Shown one piece after another: positions 1-11,049 of a stretch of 64,000 nt of DNA. Position numbers and translations under genes: made by a program. How positions within the stretch are numbered: the stretch's first letter is position 1; every line of letters starts with the position of its first letter. The notes under the pieces were generated by a model. It searched no databases. It saw nothing but the letters and a program-made list of their open reading frames with translations, and was not told where the DNA came from. Origin of the DNA: Polytrichum commune. Lineage: Eukaryota; Streptophyta; Polytrichopsida; Polytrichales; Polytrichaceae. Location of the stretch: positions 15,425,501 through 15,489,500 of the forward strand of contig OX485805.1 in NCBI GenBank assembly GCA_950295325.1, given 5' to 3'.

Positions 1-1324
1 ACAGTCCTGCTGAGACAGATGACCACAAGCTAAATTTTTGGGATCCACCCAGCTTCCCTTACCTTCACAACGCATCAACAAGAGCGCCAACCCATGTTCC
101 CCTTCATTGGTGAAGAAATTTCCAACAACCACAACCACAATGTGGCCAATGAACATCATGATATTTTTGGAACTCTCGTCAGGAAGTTCTTTCTAGAAGA
201 GAGAAGCCAGTGTACTGTACACTCAAATATGTGAGGAATTAGATGAGACATTTCCAATGCCATGAGCCTTGGCATCAACCTCCGCATTTCTGGTAATATG
301 CTGAAACTATTATTCTTGCACACCTTGATCTTCGAGAGTTGATGAGCTTTACGAGGTTGGAGTTCTCCTGGGACATGTTCTCCTTGCCATAGCGGCTTGA
401 ATACTCCATAGGAATTTAGTGAATCCCAGGGGAGTCCAAATGTGAGATGGGTTTATTCGAATGTGCCCACTAGAAGCAGAATAGCAATGCCCTATTGGTC
501 CTTGTTTAATTTAATCATGAAACCTCAGGGAGGAAGCTTCATTTACACCATCAGTGAACCAAGGTCGGAAGATTGATACACCCGGGGAATATTGGTACAT
601 GAAATTTGGGTTATGAAACTGTTGCACTTATTGATGTTATTTTAATGTAAATATGTGACTAATCCATTCACTCATTTCGTTCTCTTTTTTTTTAAATGAT
701 TTATGAAAAAACCCAAAATGTCGTTTGGTACATGTATGCATGCATGGCATGGATGTCCATGTTTAAACATAGTGTTTCCAATGTGCAACCTTGTCTATAA
801 CATGTCCTTGTCTCAAAACATGACCATGTTCATGTTCCAAAGATTTGATATGTCGTAGTTCCAATACTTGGATCATGGGACACATGACACAAGGCATGGG
901 ACACGGATACATGATACAGACATGGGATGTGGGACATAGCACACATGGTGCGGGATACATGACATGAGACGCATGACACATGCAAGATTCGAAGCGGGTG
1001 ACAAGATGACTTCCCATGGCATGGGTTGGAGGGGTTAGAACACACCGTTGTCAATCCCATATGTTCTAGTTGGGTCCTGTCACATGCCACAATGGAAATG
1101 AATGGTTTACTCTTGCTGATTTACAAACCTTGACTCATTTAATGTGAGGGGGTTCAACATGATGTGTAAGATGAGTGGTAAATTGACGTGACAAACCAGG
1201 TGCTGATGCTGACTGGGACGTCGAAAGTGGTGAGGACCTGGGTTGAGGCTCCACTGTTGCCCCCTTATCCACAAGGTGCCACGGAGACGGGCGGCGTTAT
1301 CCGCGGCCACGGGGTCATCTTCTT
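1..1324. other. Upstream intergenic sequence, no gene recognised
   Basis: I see no conserved coding sequence here. Roughly 770-1015 is a low-complexity stretch built of degenerate CATGGGACA / CATGACAC words that gives chance open frames on the minus strand. The rest is AT-rich single-copy-looking DNA that presumably includes the distal promoter of the downstream plastid L15 gene. Confidence 0.5.
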
Positions 1325-1397
1325 CCCAACCTTCTCTCTCTCTCTCTTTCATCGCTCACTCTCTACTCCGAGATCACTCCGAAGTTGCAAGCATCGG
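1325..1397 (+). promoter_or_regulatory. Pyrimidine-rich 5' leader of the L15 gene
   Basis: A CT-dinucleotide tract (tctctctctctctttc, from about 1335) lies about 60 bp before the chosen ATG. CT-rich leaders are common just upstream of plant housekeeping start codons. The assignment rests on position and composition only. No TATA box was identified with confidence. Confidence 0.4.
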
Positions 1398-2213
1398 ATG
1401 GCGATGGCCACCCTCACGTCCGCCATGGCGGCAGCGTCCACCACCTCATGCACCGCAGCCACCTCCGCCACCAAATCGCTCAAGAACAATGCACCATCCC
1501 TGCAGACTTCGTTTTTGAGCGGGCCATCAACACTCCGACGAGTAACGTCAACCTCAACCCTGGTGAGGGTTTCTAACCGGAAGCAAACCCTAGTGGTGGC
1601 GATGGCGAGGAAGCCACCCGTGGTGGTGGAGGAGGATAAGTCAGACGAGAGGTTCAGGCTGAGCAATTTGTCGCCACAGCCAGGCTCCAGGCACAGGCAG
1701 AAAAGGAAGGGGCGCGGTATTGCGGCCGGTCAGGGAGCGAGCTGCGGGTTTGGTATGAGAGGGCAAAAATCAAGGTCAGGGTCTGGTGTGAGGCCAGGGT
1801 TTGAAGGAGGGCAAATGCCATTGTACCGGAGGTTGCCAAAGTTGCGTGGAATTGCTGGAGGCATGGGTGCAGGTCTGCCTAAGTACGTTTCCATCAATTT
1901 GACCGAGATTGCGGCAGCTTTTGAAGCAGGGGAGGAGGTTTCTCTGGAAGCACTCAAGGAGAGAAGGATATTGAACCCTTCGGGACGGGACAGGAAGTTG
2001 CCATTGAAGATTCTCGGTGACGGAGAGCTTGATTTTAAGGTGACAATTAAGGCGGGCGCCATCTCCGCAGCTGCTAAAGAGAAGCTTGATAGTTTGGGAT
2101 GTGAGTGCACCATTTTGCCTAAACGTAAGAAATGGGTGTCTGCTGCTGTGTCGAAGAATCAAGCACGTGCGGATGCCTACTTCGCCAAGAAGAGGGGTGA
2201 GAGCAGCGCTTGA
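1398..2213 (+). CDS. RPL15: Plastid 50S ribosomal protein L15 (bL15c), nuclear-encoded precursor
   Basis: The product is a structural protein of the chloroplast large ribosomal subunit, 271 aa from the ATG at 1398. An open frame extends upstream to 1188 but reads through leader sequence, so I chose the ATG that begins MAMATLTSAMAAAS, a Ser/Thr/Ala-rich, acid-poor transit peptide of about 75-80 residues. The mature part begins near RFRLSNLSPQPGSR and shows the bL15 hallmarks: the Gly/Arg-rich rRNA-binding stretch KRKGRGIAAGQGASCGFGMR, GQKSRSGSGVRPGFEGGQMP, and YRRLPKLRG. The C-terminal globular domain ends with LPKRKKW and a basic tail. No intron is needed: the frame is continuous to TGA. Nothing is missing, so it should be functional. 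Neighbouring elements do not interrupt it. Confidence 0.95.
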   Translation: MAMATLTSAMAAASTTSCTAATSATKSLKNNAPSLQTSFLSGPSTLRRVTSTSTLVRVSNRKQTLVVAMARKPPVVVEEDKSDERFRLSNLSPQPGSRHRQKRKGRGIAAGQGASCGFGMRGQKSRSGSGVRPGFEGGQMPLYRRLPKLRGIAGGMGAGLPKYVSINLTEIAAAFEAGEEVSLEALKERRILNPSGRDRKLPLKILGDGELDFKVTIKAGAISAAAKEKLDSLGCECTILPKRKKWVSAAVSKNQARADAYFAKKRGESSA

Positions 2214-4827
2214 TTGATTGAATTTTCCAGGTTTAGGTTGACAGTCATCATCATCATCTTTCCTCCATACTCTCTCCTGCCGACTCCACATTCTCATAGT
2301 TTGAAAGATTATTTAGAAGTCAGTGTAGGTAATGATGTGTACACATGTTGCAATTCAAGGTTCTCATCAACAACCACTTTATTGTGGATTCTGCCCTTCC
2401 AATTTTGTGAGGCACTGGGTTTGAGTTATAGAAGCACTACATTCTCAATCTTTGGCACCCCATTGTCTTCTTTTTAACTGTTGGATTAAGTCGCTTCGCA
2501 TGGATGGAGGTATTAAGATGTCAATGAGATAAGGTTGCCATTTTGGCCCTTGCCCATTGGTTGCTTCACATAACTTGCACTTTTATCAATGCATCAGCAC
2601 GATCTACTTATAAAGCTAGTATCCTCCGGCGGTATCTGTAATTAGGCGTTCTCTAATTGATTTCTCAGCTCCACACTAGTACTACCCTTCTTAATTCTCT
2701 TAAATTATGCTTAGAAGGTTACGTTGGTATCACATAATTGATAGAGAGATGGTTGAGGCCTGTGTTTCTACAATCATAATATACACCAATGCTGGCTTTG
2801 TGATTGCCGATCTTTTGAAGAGGAGCAACCCGTGGTGACTATTAGTAGATGAAATTGTTTATGTGACTTTCTGGGACTGACATTTACATTGGAATGAACG
2901 ATGATTGGTTTTATGGGTTCTATTACCCAAGCATGGCAAGCTTCTTGTTAGTCATCTCCCATTTCCATGTCAAGTCAGAGTTTCTCTTACATTTTGTCTT
3001 GAATTTTGCATGAGAACCCTTTATTTGATTATTTACGTGAATAAGTAGTGTAGGTTTTGGGTTCTGGATCTATATTATTTAATGCTCAACAATTCTGTAT
3101 ATCATCTATGAGTACTGTCATTTGAACTACTCATTATCCATGACATGGTTGATACTTAACTTGTTTGTAGTATACAAATGAGATATCTTCACAGGGGAGT
3201 ATGTGCATAGCTTGTACGCAGCTGTGAATTGCTTTGGGCTTTGGTCCCAACAACTGATGTAAGAATCTAGAGACCTAATAGGCCATTCAAATTTGGAGAT
3301 TCCATGTTGGATTTAAGGTGCAAACAAACATCTTAAGAATGAGAAGGGGAAAAATTGATTTACGGCCTTCTCGAGAGGTCTATATCTTGATTGTGGCCAT
3401 TGCATGTGAATGGTGGTATGTTTCTCCACTATATTGCTAAGTTAGCTGCAAAAAATACCCCTTTGGATGCAAAAAAAGACGAATAACTTACACAGGATAA
3501 GGTTCACAAGTAGAACAACCTCAAGGTGGTAAGATCCATAAGATACCTACATTGAACTCCTGAAAATGGCATTGGCAGGTTTTCTTGAGAGGAAGATACT
3601 CTAATATGATGAAGGGTTTTCATGGCTGGATGCCATTGTGAACTCCCTGAAGATGGGACTTGTAAACTCTCGTGTCTGTATTTGTGTATCAGACTTAGTG
3701 GCGCGAATCAAAATCATGTACTTCATTTCACGGGCATACACAAACAGAAGCCTCACATGGTTTTGCACTAGAGTACACGTCTATTGTGGCACTTCCAACT
3801 CCACAAACAATTTTGTCCATTGGATTGGATTGAGAATTGCATCGTCCAGTTAGCAATTGTGAATCTCGAAGTTTCAAAATCGATATGGAGATGCAAAAGT
3901 TATAAGAAGTCAACTTGAAGTGTTTCTTTCTTGTTAAGTGATCACGGAAGGCCTCCCAATCACTACAGAGGTTGCAGGGTCTTAACATTGGCTCTTCTGA
4001 ACTAGCGATAAGACCATTTGATCACAATAGTGACAATTGAACATAGAATGGTTGACATATTTGGAGCACATAGTCCACTCTCATCGTAACACGTGTCTTT
4101 TTGGTGTCCGTTCATAACTCCAAGTCTTGCCATATACCACTCAAATGTAGGTGTTCAATCGAGAAGAGTGACCGCGTAAGACCCAAATACCTTAGGGCCA
4201 ACTACAACCTAGCCATGCCTTTGATCATGAAGTTGCTTCACTATGATATGATTTACCACTAACTGAAGTTGCTTAGGTGTTGATTTTGTATTGTTCTCTT
4301 GGTTTGCCACAACTAAACTATGAGTCTACCTAGTAACATCCATCTACATAACTAAAGGCATTAGCCATGGGATCTTTTAGGAGCTCATGTTCGAGTAAAA
4401 GTTGAAGATAAACAAAACACTCTTCACAAAACATCAAAAGCATTTGCATTCCTCATCATCTTACTTGTGTATGCTAAGCTTGGGACCAATGATGGAACAC
4501 TTGAGATGACACATAAACCATTTCATTAAATGAAGATCTATAAACTCAATATTGTTGTGTTCCAAATGTTTTATTTCCAAATAGATGATATTCACTCAAG
4601 ATCTAGATTGGGCATGACTACAATGTAATTGTCTTACATCAAGAACGCTTTTGACATGACCTTAAACTAATTTGCCACTTACCATAAATACTAGATGATA
4701 CACCTTGGTTTTGACAAATTCTAAAATATTTTTTTATAGCATTCATACTTTCTTTATTAGCTCTTTAGTGGGGACAATAGACTTCAATGCAAACATTCCT
4801 CAAGAATCAAGAACAAATCTTCAAACC
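2214..4827. other. Intergenic sequence with an old dispersed repeat
   Basis: No gene is recognised. The 3' UTR of the L15 gene should lie in the first few hundred bases. About 4040-4200 is a diverged copy of sequence also seen near 54100-54240 and 54530-54680, same strand; shared words include actcaaatgtaggtgt, gcacatag and catgtctttt-like segments. This marks an old dispersed repeat family into which the giant element at 4838 later inserted nearby. Confidence 0.5.
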
Positions 4828-5059
4828 ACCACAACAACAGGAATGCTACGATGTGAGCGGTGAGCGGTGAGCAGATCTCGTGAGCAGAAAATCAAAATTT
4901 AAAACTCCATTTAACTAAAGTTAGGACCCCTATGACCGTGGATTTAGGGCATATTTGAAGTTTAATTTTGGAATTATGAGGCCGATATTTATGGAGTACC
5001 TAATTTTTAGGACCAAAAGTTTCTTAAAATTACCAACAAGTCCCTATGGCCGTGGGAAA

Positions 5060-5345
5060 ATTCAGTGTGGTTGAGAAGATGGTGGACCTATGGGAAGAGG
5101 CCTCGGATCCGAGGCCTCTTAGTTGTGGGTAGCTTATGCTTGAAAATCAAAATGTTATGTATATTTGAGTTGACTACTTGTTTTTGCATTTGGCCATTTC
5201 TTGTATGTTCTAGCATGAGGAGGAGGTTTGGAAAGAGGCCTCGGATCCGAGGCCTCTTTCTTGTGGGTAGGATATGCTTGAGAAATCAAAATGTTAGGTG
5301 TATTTGGTTTGGCTACTTGTCTTTAGATTGTCTACTAGTTGACGA
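5060..5345. repeat. Two 138-bp tandem units, each centred on a long perfect palindrome
   Basis: Two diverged copies of a unit of about 138 bp share GTGGGTAG, ATGCTTGA, AATCAAAATGTTA and a long perfect palindrome. The palindromes lie at 5095-5120 (26 bp) and 5231-5260 (30 bp), both centred on CCTCGGATCCGAGG, and have stayed perfect although the flanking unit has diverged. They are subterminal to the left inverted repeat of the giant element, where transposase- or replication-protein sites would be expected. Confidence 0.8.
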
Positions 5346-5669
5346 CCACAAAAGTGTAGTGTTATTTGAGAACAACGACAAGATGCATTCAACAAGACAA
5401 TTGGAATATTAAAAACCACACCACACTTTATAAATCCAAACACTCAAACATTAACAAGTAACCAAGTGGTGTTAGAAAATATTTTGAACAATATAAAAAA
5501 AAACGAAGTCAAAAGTTAACTTAAATATGCAATTTCATATATGCAATCCCAAAAACTCCGAAAGTGATACACATACAATGAATTCCATGCGGAATGAGTG
5601 CACAAACTGAAAAACCAACGGAAGAAAAAACGGTATATTAGATAGTACACAGACATTCACATGAAGCTA

Positions 5670-7180
5670 TTACATCAGATCCGAATCACTGTGATCACCT
5701 GATGATGAAGACATTCTAGAATCAGTAATATCTGCATCAGAGGAGGCCTGACCATCAGATTCTAAAGCTTCTATATCCAAAAACTCTAAAACTCTTCCCG
5801 GACGATATTTAGATGTAAAAGTCTGATAAGAACCTCCAGCTAGTTGATTAGCAATATCATTTGCATATGTAGGAAGTTGCCAAGACTTTGGAGGGCTGGG
5901 ATAGAATTTAGGGTCACAAAAAAAAGGCCGGTGAATAGGATAGCCCAATTTATCGCATCTGCAAATGCCAATGGTACCATGTTCATAACTCAACTTTATA
6001 AGAAATGACAGCAAAAAACATAACACAGGTAAGAGAATTTGTGGACCTTACTCACTTAGTAAACCGAGATCTTTTCACAATCCTCTCTACGGGGATATCT
6101 TCACCCTCAGGATCCTCTAAACTGGTGACACGGTCTTCAAGAGTGACTTCAGAGGCTGCTCTAGAGATAATCAATGGAGCAAGTAAGGCCTCAAAAATAT
6201 CAACATCAGCCTCTAATGCCACAATGTGACGGTGCAAATTGCGGCATGCATGAATGGAAGATCCTGCAAATAAAGAAGTTGGAAAAAACTTAGTACAAAA
6301 ATAACTATGAATTTTGTAGACCAAAACAATATTAACGATTAACCAACTGAAATGGAAGATTACAAAGACATACCGGTCACTGCCGTGCAGTCTAGAATAA
6401 TATCCCATGGGGAGCTACATGCTTCAATTAGCATTTGCATTAGAAGCACGGATTTTTCACGAGGCCCTCGCCATGGTGTGGATCCATTAGTTAGCTGGTC
6501 CTCACGAGAGACCAAGTTCTGGAGAATATCATCCCGTGCAACATCCACCCCATAAGGATCCAATGCAGGGACAAGGCGAAATGAAAACTTCGATGCAGGT
6601 GACCCCGGCACGCTCCTGACTGCCAATGAAATACCGAACCTCATGGTCTACAATGTACCAGACATAAAGAACAACATTAGTTTACAAAGTAAACAACACA
6701 ACTGCATGAGTATAATACTTAGGTGGGTCTATACTCAGAACTACCTCAAGGATTAAATTGAAACTGAATGCGGTGATCAGCAAGAAGACATAAGGTTTAT
6801 CTTACAGTTGATGCTGGATTTAATGGGGATGTGAGATGAAGGCGGTTCATTCCCCACCACTCTTTCCGAATTGCAAAACCATACGATTTGCAATATCCAA
6901 GAATATTGGACTTCGTACTCATGCGAAAAGGGTGAAACAAAATAATTGCCCCGTCGTCGTGCAGATGTTCGTCGGCAAAGTCAAAGAGTGGTTGTAACCA
7001 CTCTTTCGATTCTTGATTCCAAGCGGGAATGGACGACGGTGGGTCTGATATGCCAGGAACAGGAAGACCTTCCGGTATATCTGCAAGAATCAAGTCCAAA
7101 CATGGATGGTCCTCCGGAGAACCCTTGTAGTGCCGGATTTTGTCTTTTGAGTGCTGCACCCAGCTCAACCCCCAGCCACC
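5670..7180 (-). CDS. ParB-linked beta-class DNA amino-methyltransferase, C-terminal exons
   Basis: Four exons join in phase on the minus strand: 7180-6806, 6647-6374, 6263-6056 and 5958-5670 (TAA), with GTAAGA, GTATGT and GTGAGT donors and TGTAG, TTGCAG and TTGCAG acceptors. The product resembles the N4/N6 amino-methyltransferase family (PF01555 type) with permuted motif order: the motif IV position comes first (LILADIPEG, 7085-7060), and motif I / AdoMet binding later (IILDCTAVTG joined to SSIHACRNL, then HIVALEAD), after the family-typical REKSVLLMQMLI. In active enzymes motif IV is D/N/S-P-P-Y/F/W; here it is A-D-I-P, so catalysis may be altered or lost. The tail is acidic and Ser-rich (SSSSGDHSDSD). 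Upstream exons lie at about 10001-10110 and 11050-15947. The first exon start at 7180 rests on a TAAG acceptor. Confidence 0.7.
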
Positions 7181-7503
7181 CTTAGACTCAAATCAAATTC
7201 AGTCACATATCAACTCCTAACCCCTAACCAGATTCCCTCAACCCACAGTCAAGCTCAAATTCATATCAAAATCACTAGCATATTAGACCCTAAACAGAGT
7301 GTGTCGGGGCCGAGAGACCTCTTACGAGTCCTACATTTCAATTTCAGAGTCTTAGAAAAATCAAAACTTTATACATCTACCCCCTACCAGAATCCCCTCT
7401 TCCCTCACCCACCCTTAGACTCAAATCATAATCAGTCAAATATCAACTCCTAACCCCCAAACCAGATTCCCTCAACCCACAGTCAAGCTCAAATTCATAT
7501 CAA
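7173..7503. repeat. Diverged direct duplication of about 100 bp
   Basis: Sequence at about 7180-7270 (cttagactcaaatca, atatcaactcctaaccc, agattccctcaacccacag, tcaagctcaaattcatatca) recurs at about 7410-7503 with few changes. It borders satellite array 1 and lies in the intron just upstream of the methyltransferase exon at 7180. Confidence 0.7.
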
Positions 7504-7504
7504 C

Positions 7505-9918
7505 ACTTTGAAGCCTCGGCTCTAAGTTCAGATTTCAAGTGCTCACTTTATATATGTCTACGTGGCCTCATTTCAGGTCAGAATCTAACAATATGAAGCC
7601 TCGGCTCTTAATTCATATTTGAAGTGCTCACTTTATATATGTCTACGTGGCCTCATTTCAGGTTAGAATCTAGCAATATGAAGCCTCGGCTCTAAATTCA
7701 TATTTCAAGTGCTCACTTTATATATGTCTACATGGCCTCATTTCAGGTTAGAATCTAACAATATGAAGCCTCGACTCTAAATTCATATTTCGGGTGCTCA
7801 CTTTATGTTATTTTAGCTGGCCTCATTTCAGGTTAGAATCTAACTCTTTGAAAGTGGCTTTCGGTTTAGATTTCAAGTTCTCACATTATGTGGCTGTCCA
7901 ATATATGGGTTTCGGGACCGAATCCTTCATTTTCAGGTCAAGAGGGTCACACCCTGAAGCCTCGGCTTCAAGGTTCAAATTAAAGGTGCTCACTTTATAT
8001 ATATCTAGTTGACCTCATTTCAGGTTAGAATCTAACAATTAGAGGCCTCGGCTCTAGGTTCAGATTAAAGGTGCTCACTTTATGTTGTTTTAGTTGGCCT
8101 CATTTCAGGTTAGAATCTAAGTCTTTGAAAGTGGCCTATAGGCTTAGATATCAGGTTCTCACTTTATGTGGGTGTCCAATATATGGGTTTCGGGACCGAA
8201 ACCTTCCTTTTGAGGTCTAGAGGGTCACACCTTGAAGCCTTGGCTTCAAGGTTCAAATTACAGGTGCTTACTTTATATATATCTAGTTGGCCTCATTTCA
8301 GGTTATAATCTAAAGCTTTGAAGCCGAGGCTCTAGGTTCAGATTTCAAGTGCTCTCACTTTATGTTGTTCTAGTTGGCCTCATTTCAGGTTAGAATATAA
8401 CACTTTGAAGCCTCGGCTCTACTTTGAGATTTCAGGTTCTCGCTTTATACATGTAGAGTTGGCCTCATTTCAGGTTAGAATCTAACAATTAGAGGCCTCG
8501 GCTCTAGGTTCAGATTTAGGGTGCTCACTTTACGTTGTTTTAGTTGGCCTTATTTCAGGTTAGAATCTAGAATTTGAAGGTTGGCTATAGGCTAAGATTT
8601 CAGGTTCTCACTCTATGTTGTTTTAGTTGGCCTCATTTGAGGTTAGAATCTAAGTCTTTGAAAGTGGCCTATAGGCTTAGATATGAGGTTCTCACATTAT
8701 GTGGCTGTCCAATATATGGGTTTCGGGACCGAAACCTTCATTTTGAGGTCAAGAGGGTCACATTTTGAAGCCTCGGCTTCAAGCTTCAAATTACAGAAGC
8801 TCACTTTATATATATGTAGTTAGCCTCATTTCAGGTTATAATCTAACAATTGGAAGCCTCAGCTCTAAGCTCATATATCGGGTGCTCACTTTATATAAGT
8901 CTAGTTGGCCACATTTCAGATCATAATCAACCAATTTGAAGCCTCGGCTCTAGGTTCAGATTTCAAGTGCTCATTTTATATATGTCTAGTTGGCCACATT
9001 TCAGGTTAGAATCAAACAATTAGAGGCCTCGGCTCTAGGTTCAGATTTAATGTGCTCACTTTATATAAGTCTAGTTGGCCACATTTCAGGTCAGAATCAA
9101 CCAATTTGAAGCCTCGGCTCTAGGTTCAGATTTCAAGTGCTCATTTTATATATGTCTAGTTGGCCACATTTCAGGTGAGAATCAAACAATTAGAGGCCTC
9201 GGCTCTAGGTTCAGATTTAATGTGCTCACTTTATATAAGTCTAGTTGGCCACATCTCAGGTCAGAATCAACCAATTTGAAGCCTCGGCTCTAGGTTCAGA
9301 TTTCAAGTGCTCATTTTATATATGTCTAGTTGGTCACATTTCAGGTTAGAATCTAACAATTAGAGGCCTCGGCTCTAGGTTCAGATTAAAGGTGCTCACT
9401 TTATGTTGATTTAGTTGGCCTCATTTCAGGTTAGAATCTAAGTCTTTGAAAGTGGCCTATAGGCTTAGATACGAGGTTCTCACATTATGTGGCTGTCCAA
9501 TATATGGGTTTCGGGACCGAAACCTTCATTTTGAGGTCAAGAGGGTCACATTTTGAAGCCTCGGCTTCAAGCTTCAAATTACAGGAGCTCACTTTATATA
9601 TATGTAGTTGGCCTCATTTCAGGTTATAATCTAACAATTTGAAGCCTCGGTTCTATGTTGAGGTTTCGGGTGCTCACTTTATATAAATCTAGTTGGCCTC
9701 ATTTCAGGTTAGAATCTAACACTTTGAAGCCGAGGCTTCAAGGTTCAAATTACATGTGCTCGCTTTATATATCTAGTTTGCCTCATTTCTGGTTATAATC
9801 TAACAATTTGAAGCCTCTGCTCTAAGTTCATATATCGGGTGCTCACTTTATATAAGTCTAGTCGGCCTCATTTCAGGTTAGAATCAAACATTTTGAAGTC
9901 TCGGTTCTAGGTTGAGCA
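7505..9918 (+). repeat. Satellite array 1 (plus orientation)
   Basis: This is a head-to-tail array of diverged monomers. The common monomer is about 85 bp (for example 8941-9025) with the words GCCTCGGCTCTAGGTTCAGA, AGTGCTCACTTTATATAT and CTCATTTCAGGTTAGAATCT. A second type carries GGCCTATAGGCTTAGAT, CCAATATATGG and the near-palindrome GGTTTCGGGACCGAAACC. It fills the intron between the methyltransferase exons at 7180 and 10001. Short frames inside it are satellite translations, not genes. The same monomers form arrays 2 and 3 on the opposite strand. Confidence 0.95.
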
Positions 9919-10000
9919 AATACTCAAATTTTCTAACTCTACTGGTCACACCATTGGATTGACAAGATTGAAATGCATAAATTTAAAGGAAGAGCAGTAC

Positions 10001-10110
10001 CTTGAGCATGAATGTTTTCAAGTCGTTGTAGGAAGGGGTGAATTCATCCGTGTCACCGCCAAGAACGTCGTCCAATGAGGAGTTGAGAATGATGTCGCGC
10101 ACCTCTCCAT
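10001..10110 (-). CDS. Probable internal exon of the ParB/methyltransferase gene
   Basis: The minus-strand frame VRDIILNSSLDDVLGGDTD..LKTFMLK ends with AAG followed by GTACTG at 10001/10000, a plausible donor in phase 0, which matches the phase-0 start of the next exon at 7180 (GGWGLSWVQH). The acidic, non-repetitive composition fits coding sequence. The upstream boundary is uncertain: an AG at the end of CATGGAG near 10110 would serve as acceptor. The frame further upstream runs into the hairpin-rich segment and is not supported as coding. Confidence 0.45.
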
Positions 10111-10259
10111 GAGGAGTGCCCGAAACACCATGGGCACAAGGGGGACCCCGGAGTGACACCCGGGACTTGTGGCGCCGTTGGTGAGAGGGCCCAAGTGATC
10201 CTAGTGTGGGTGAGGGCCCCGGGCGTTGGGAACGCCTCCCACCCACGAAGACTAGGAGG

Positions 10260-10940
10260 CACAAGGGTAAGGCCATGAGTTATGCGTAGCTCATGGCGTG
10301 GTGATTCTAGAAAGCTCAAGAACACCTCAATCGGAGGTGTGAGCTAGGAGTTATGGCCATTTGAGTGGGGCGCTGTCCCGGGACAGCGCCCTGGTACAGC
10401 AGTGCCTGGGAGTGATTCCCGGGACTGCCAAGGTTCAAACAGGCATAACTTCCTCAAGACTTGCTCAAATGGAGCAAGTGAGGAGTCCATTGGTATCTAC
10501 GTGAAGCGTAGATGAACATGGAGTGGTTGGTTGTTATGATCAGACATCATACAAGGAAGTTATGATGGTCTGAAGCTGCTGGGGGGGGTTCTAGGCCCAG
10601 CAGCTAAGGGAAAATGTCCACTTGGCCCCAACTCTTGGTAGAGAGACAAGAGGTTGGTTGACGGTGGGGTAGGGGCCCCGCGTGAAGTCCTAGAGGCTTA
10701 TATGGGTGAGGTGGTGTGGCCTCACCCACCCGAGGCCGAACGGCAAGGCCTCCATGGGCTTTGGCCCATTGTGAGGCCATAGTTGCCTAGTATGGTTCGG
10801 GTTGTTGTAGTGTTGCTCCGGCAATGCGATGATCAACATGGGATTGGACTTCCATGGATGGAAGTCCACATCTAGGAATGGGTTACCGATTAAGGGGTGA
10901 GTCCCGAAAGCAAAGTAGGAGGGTTGGTTCCCTCCTATGA
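10260..10940. repeat. Dense cluster of perfect and near-perfect hairpins
   Basis: At least ten inverted repeats occur in 680 bp, more GC-rich than the surroundings. Arms: 10272-10279/10290-10297; 10322-10328/10334-10340; a 22-bp perfect palindrome at 10369-10390 centred on CCCGGG; 10459-10466/10472-10479; 10495-10501/10507-10513; 10574-10583/10596-10605 (10 bp); 10704-10711/10720-10727; 10754-10759/10764-10769; 10845-10853/10860-10868; 10916-10923/10930-10937. In addition 10444-10453 pairs with 10555-10564. The segment lies between methyltransferase exons. No terminal repeats or coding capacity were found, so its class is unknown. Confidence 0.8.
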
Positions 10941-11049
10941 ACTATAAGGTCCGGGGTAGGAGGAGCTAATCATTAGCATGGCGGAATGCGAATGGTTAGC
11001 GCTCGTAACCTTTGCTAGAATTGAAAATTGGCAAGATTGTCAAGGGGGG

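Noticed and set aside
1188-1397. N-terminal extension of the L15 frame to 1188
   Set aside because: The extension reads through the CT-rich leader and lacks transit-peptide or ribosomal features. The ATG at 1398 gives a normal plastid precursor.
9983-10276. Full 97-aa minus-strand frame as a gene
   Set aside because: Only the last part (about 10110-10001) looks coding. The N-terminal part lies in the GC-rich hairpin segment.
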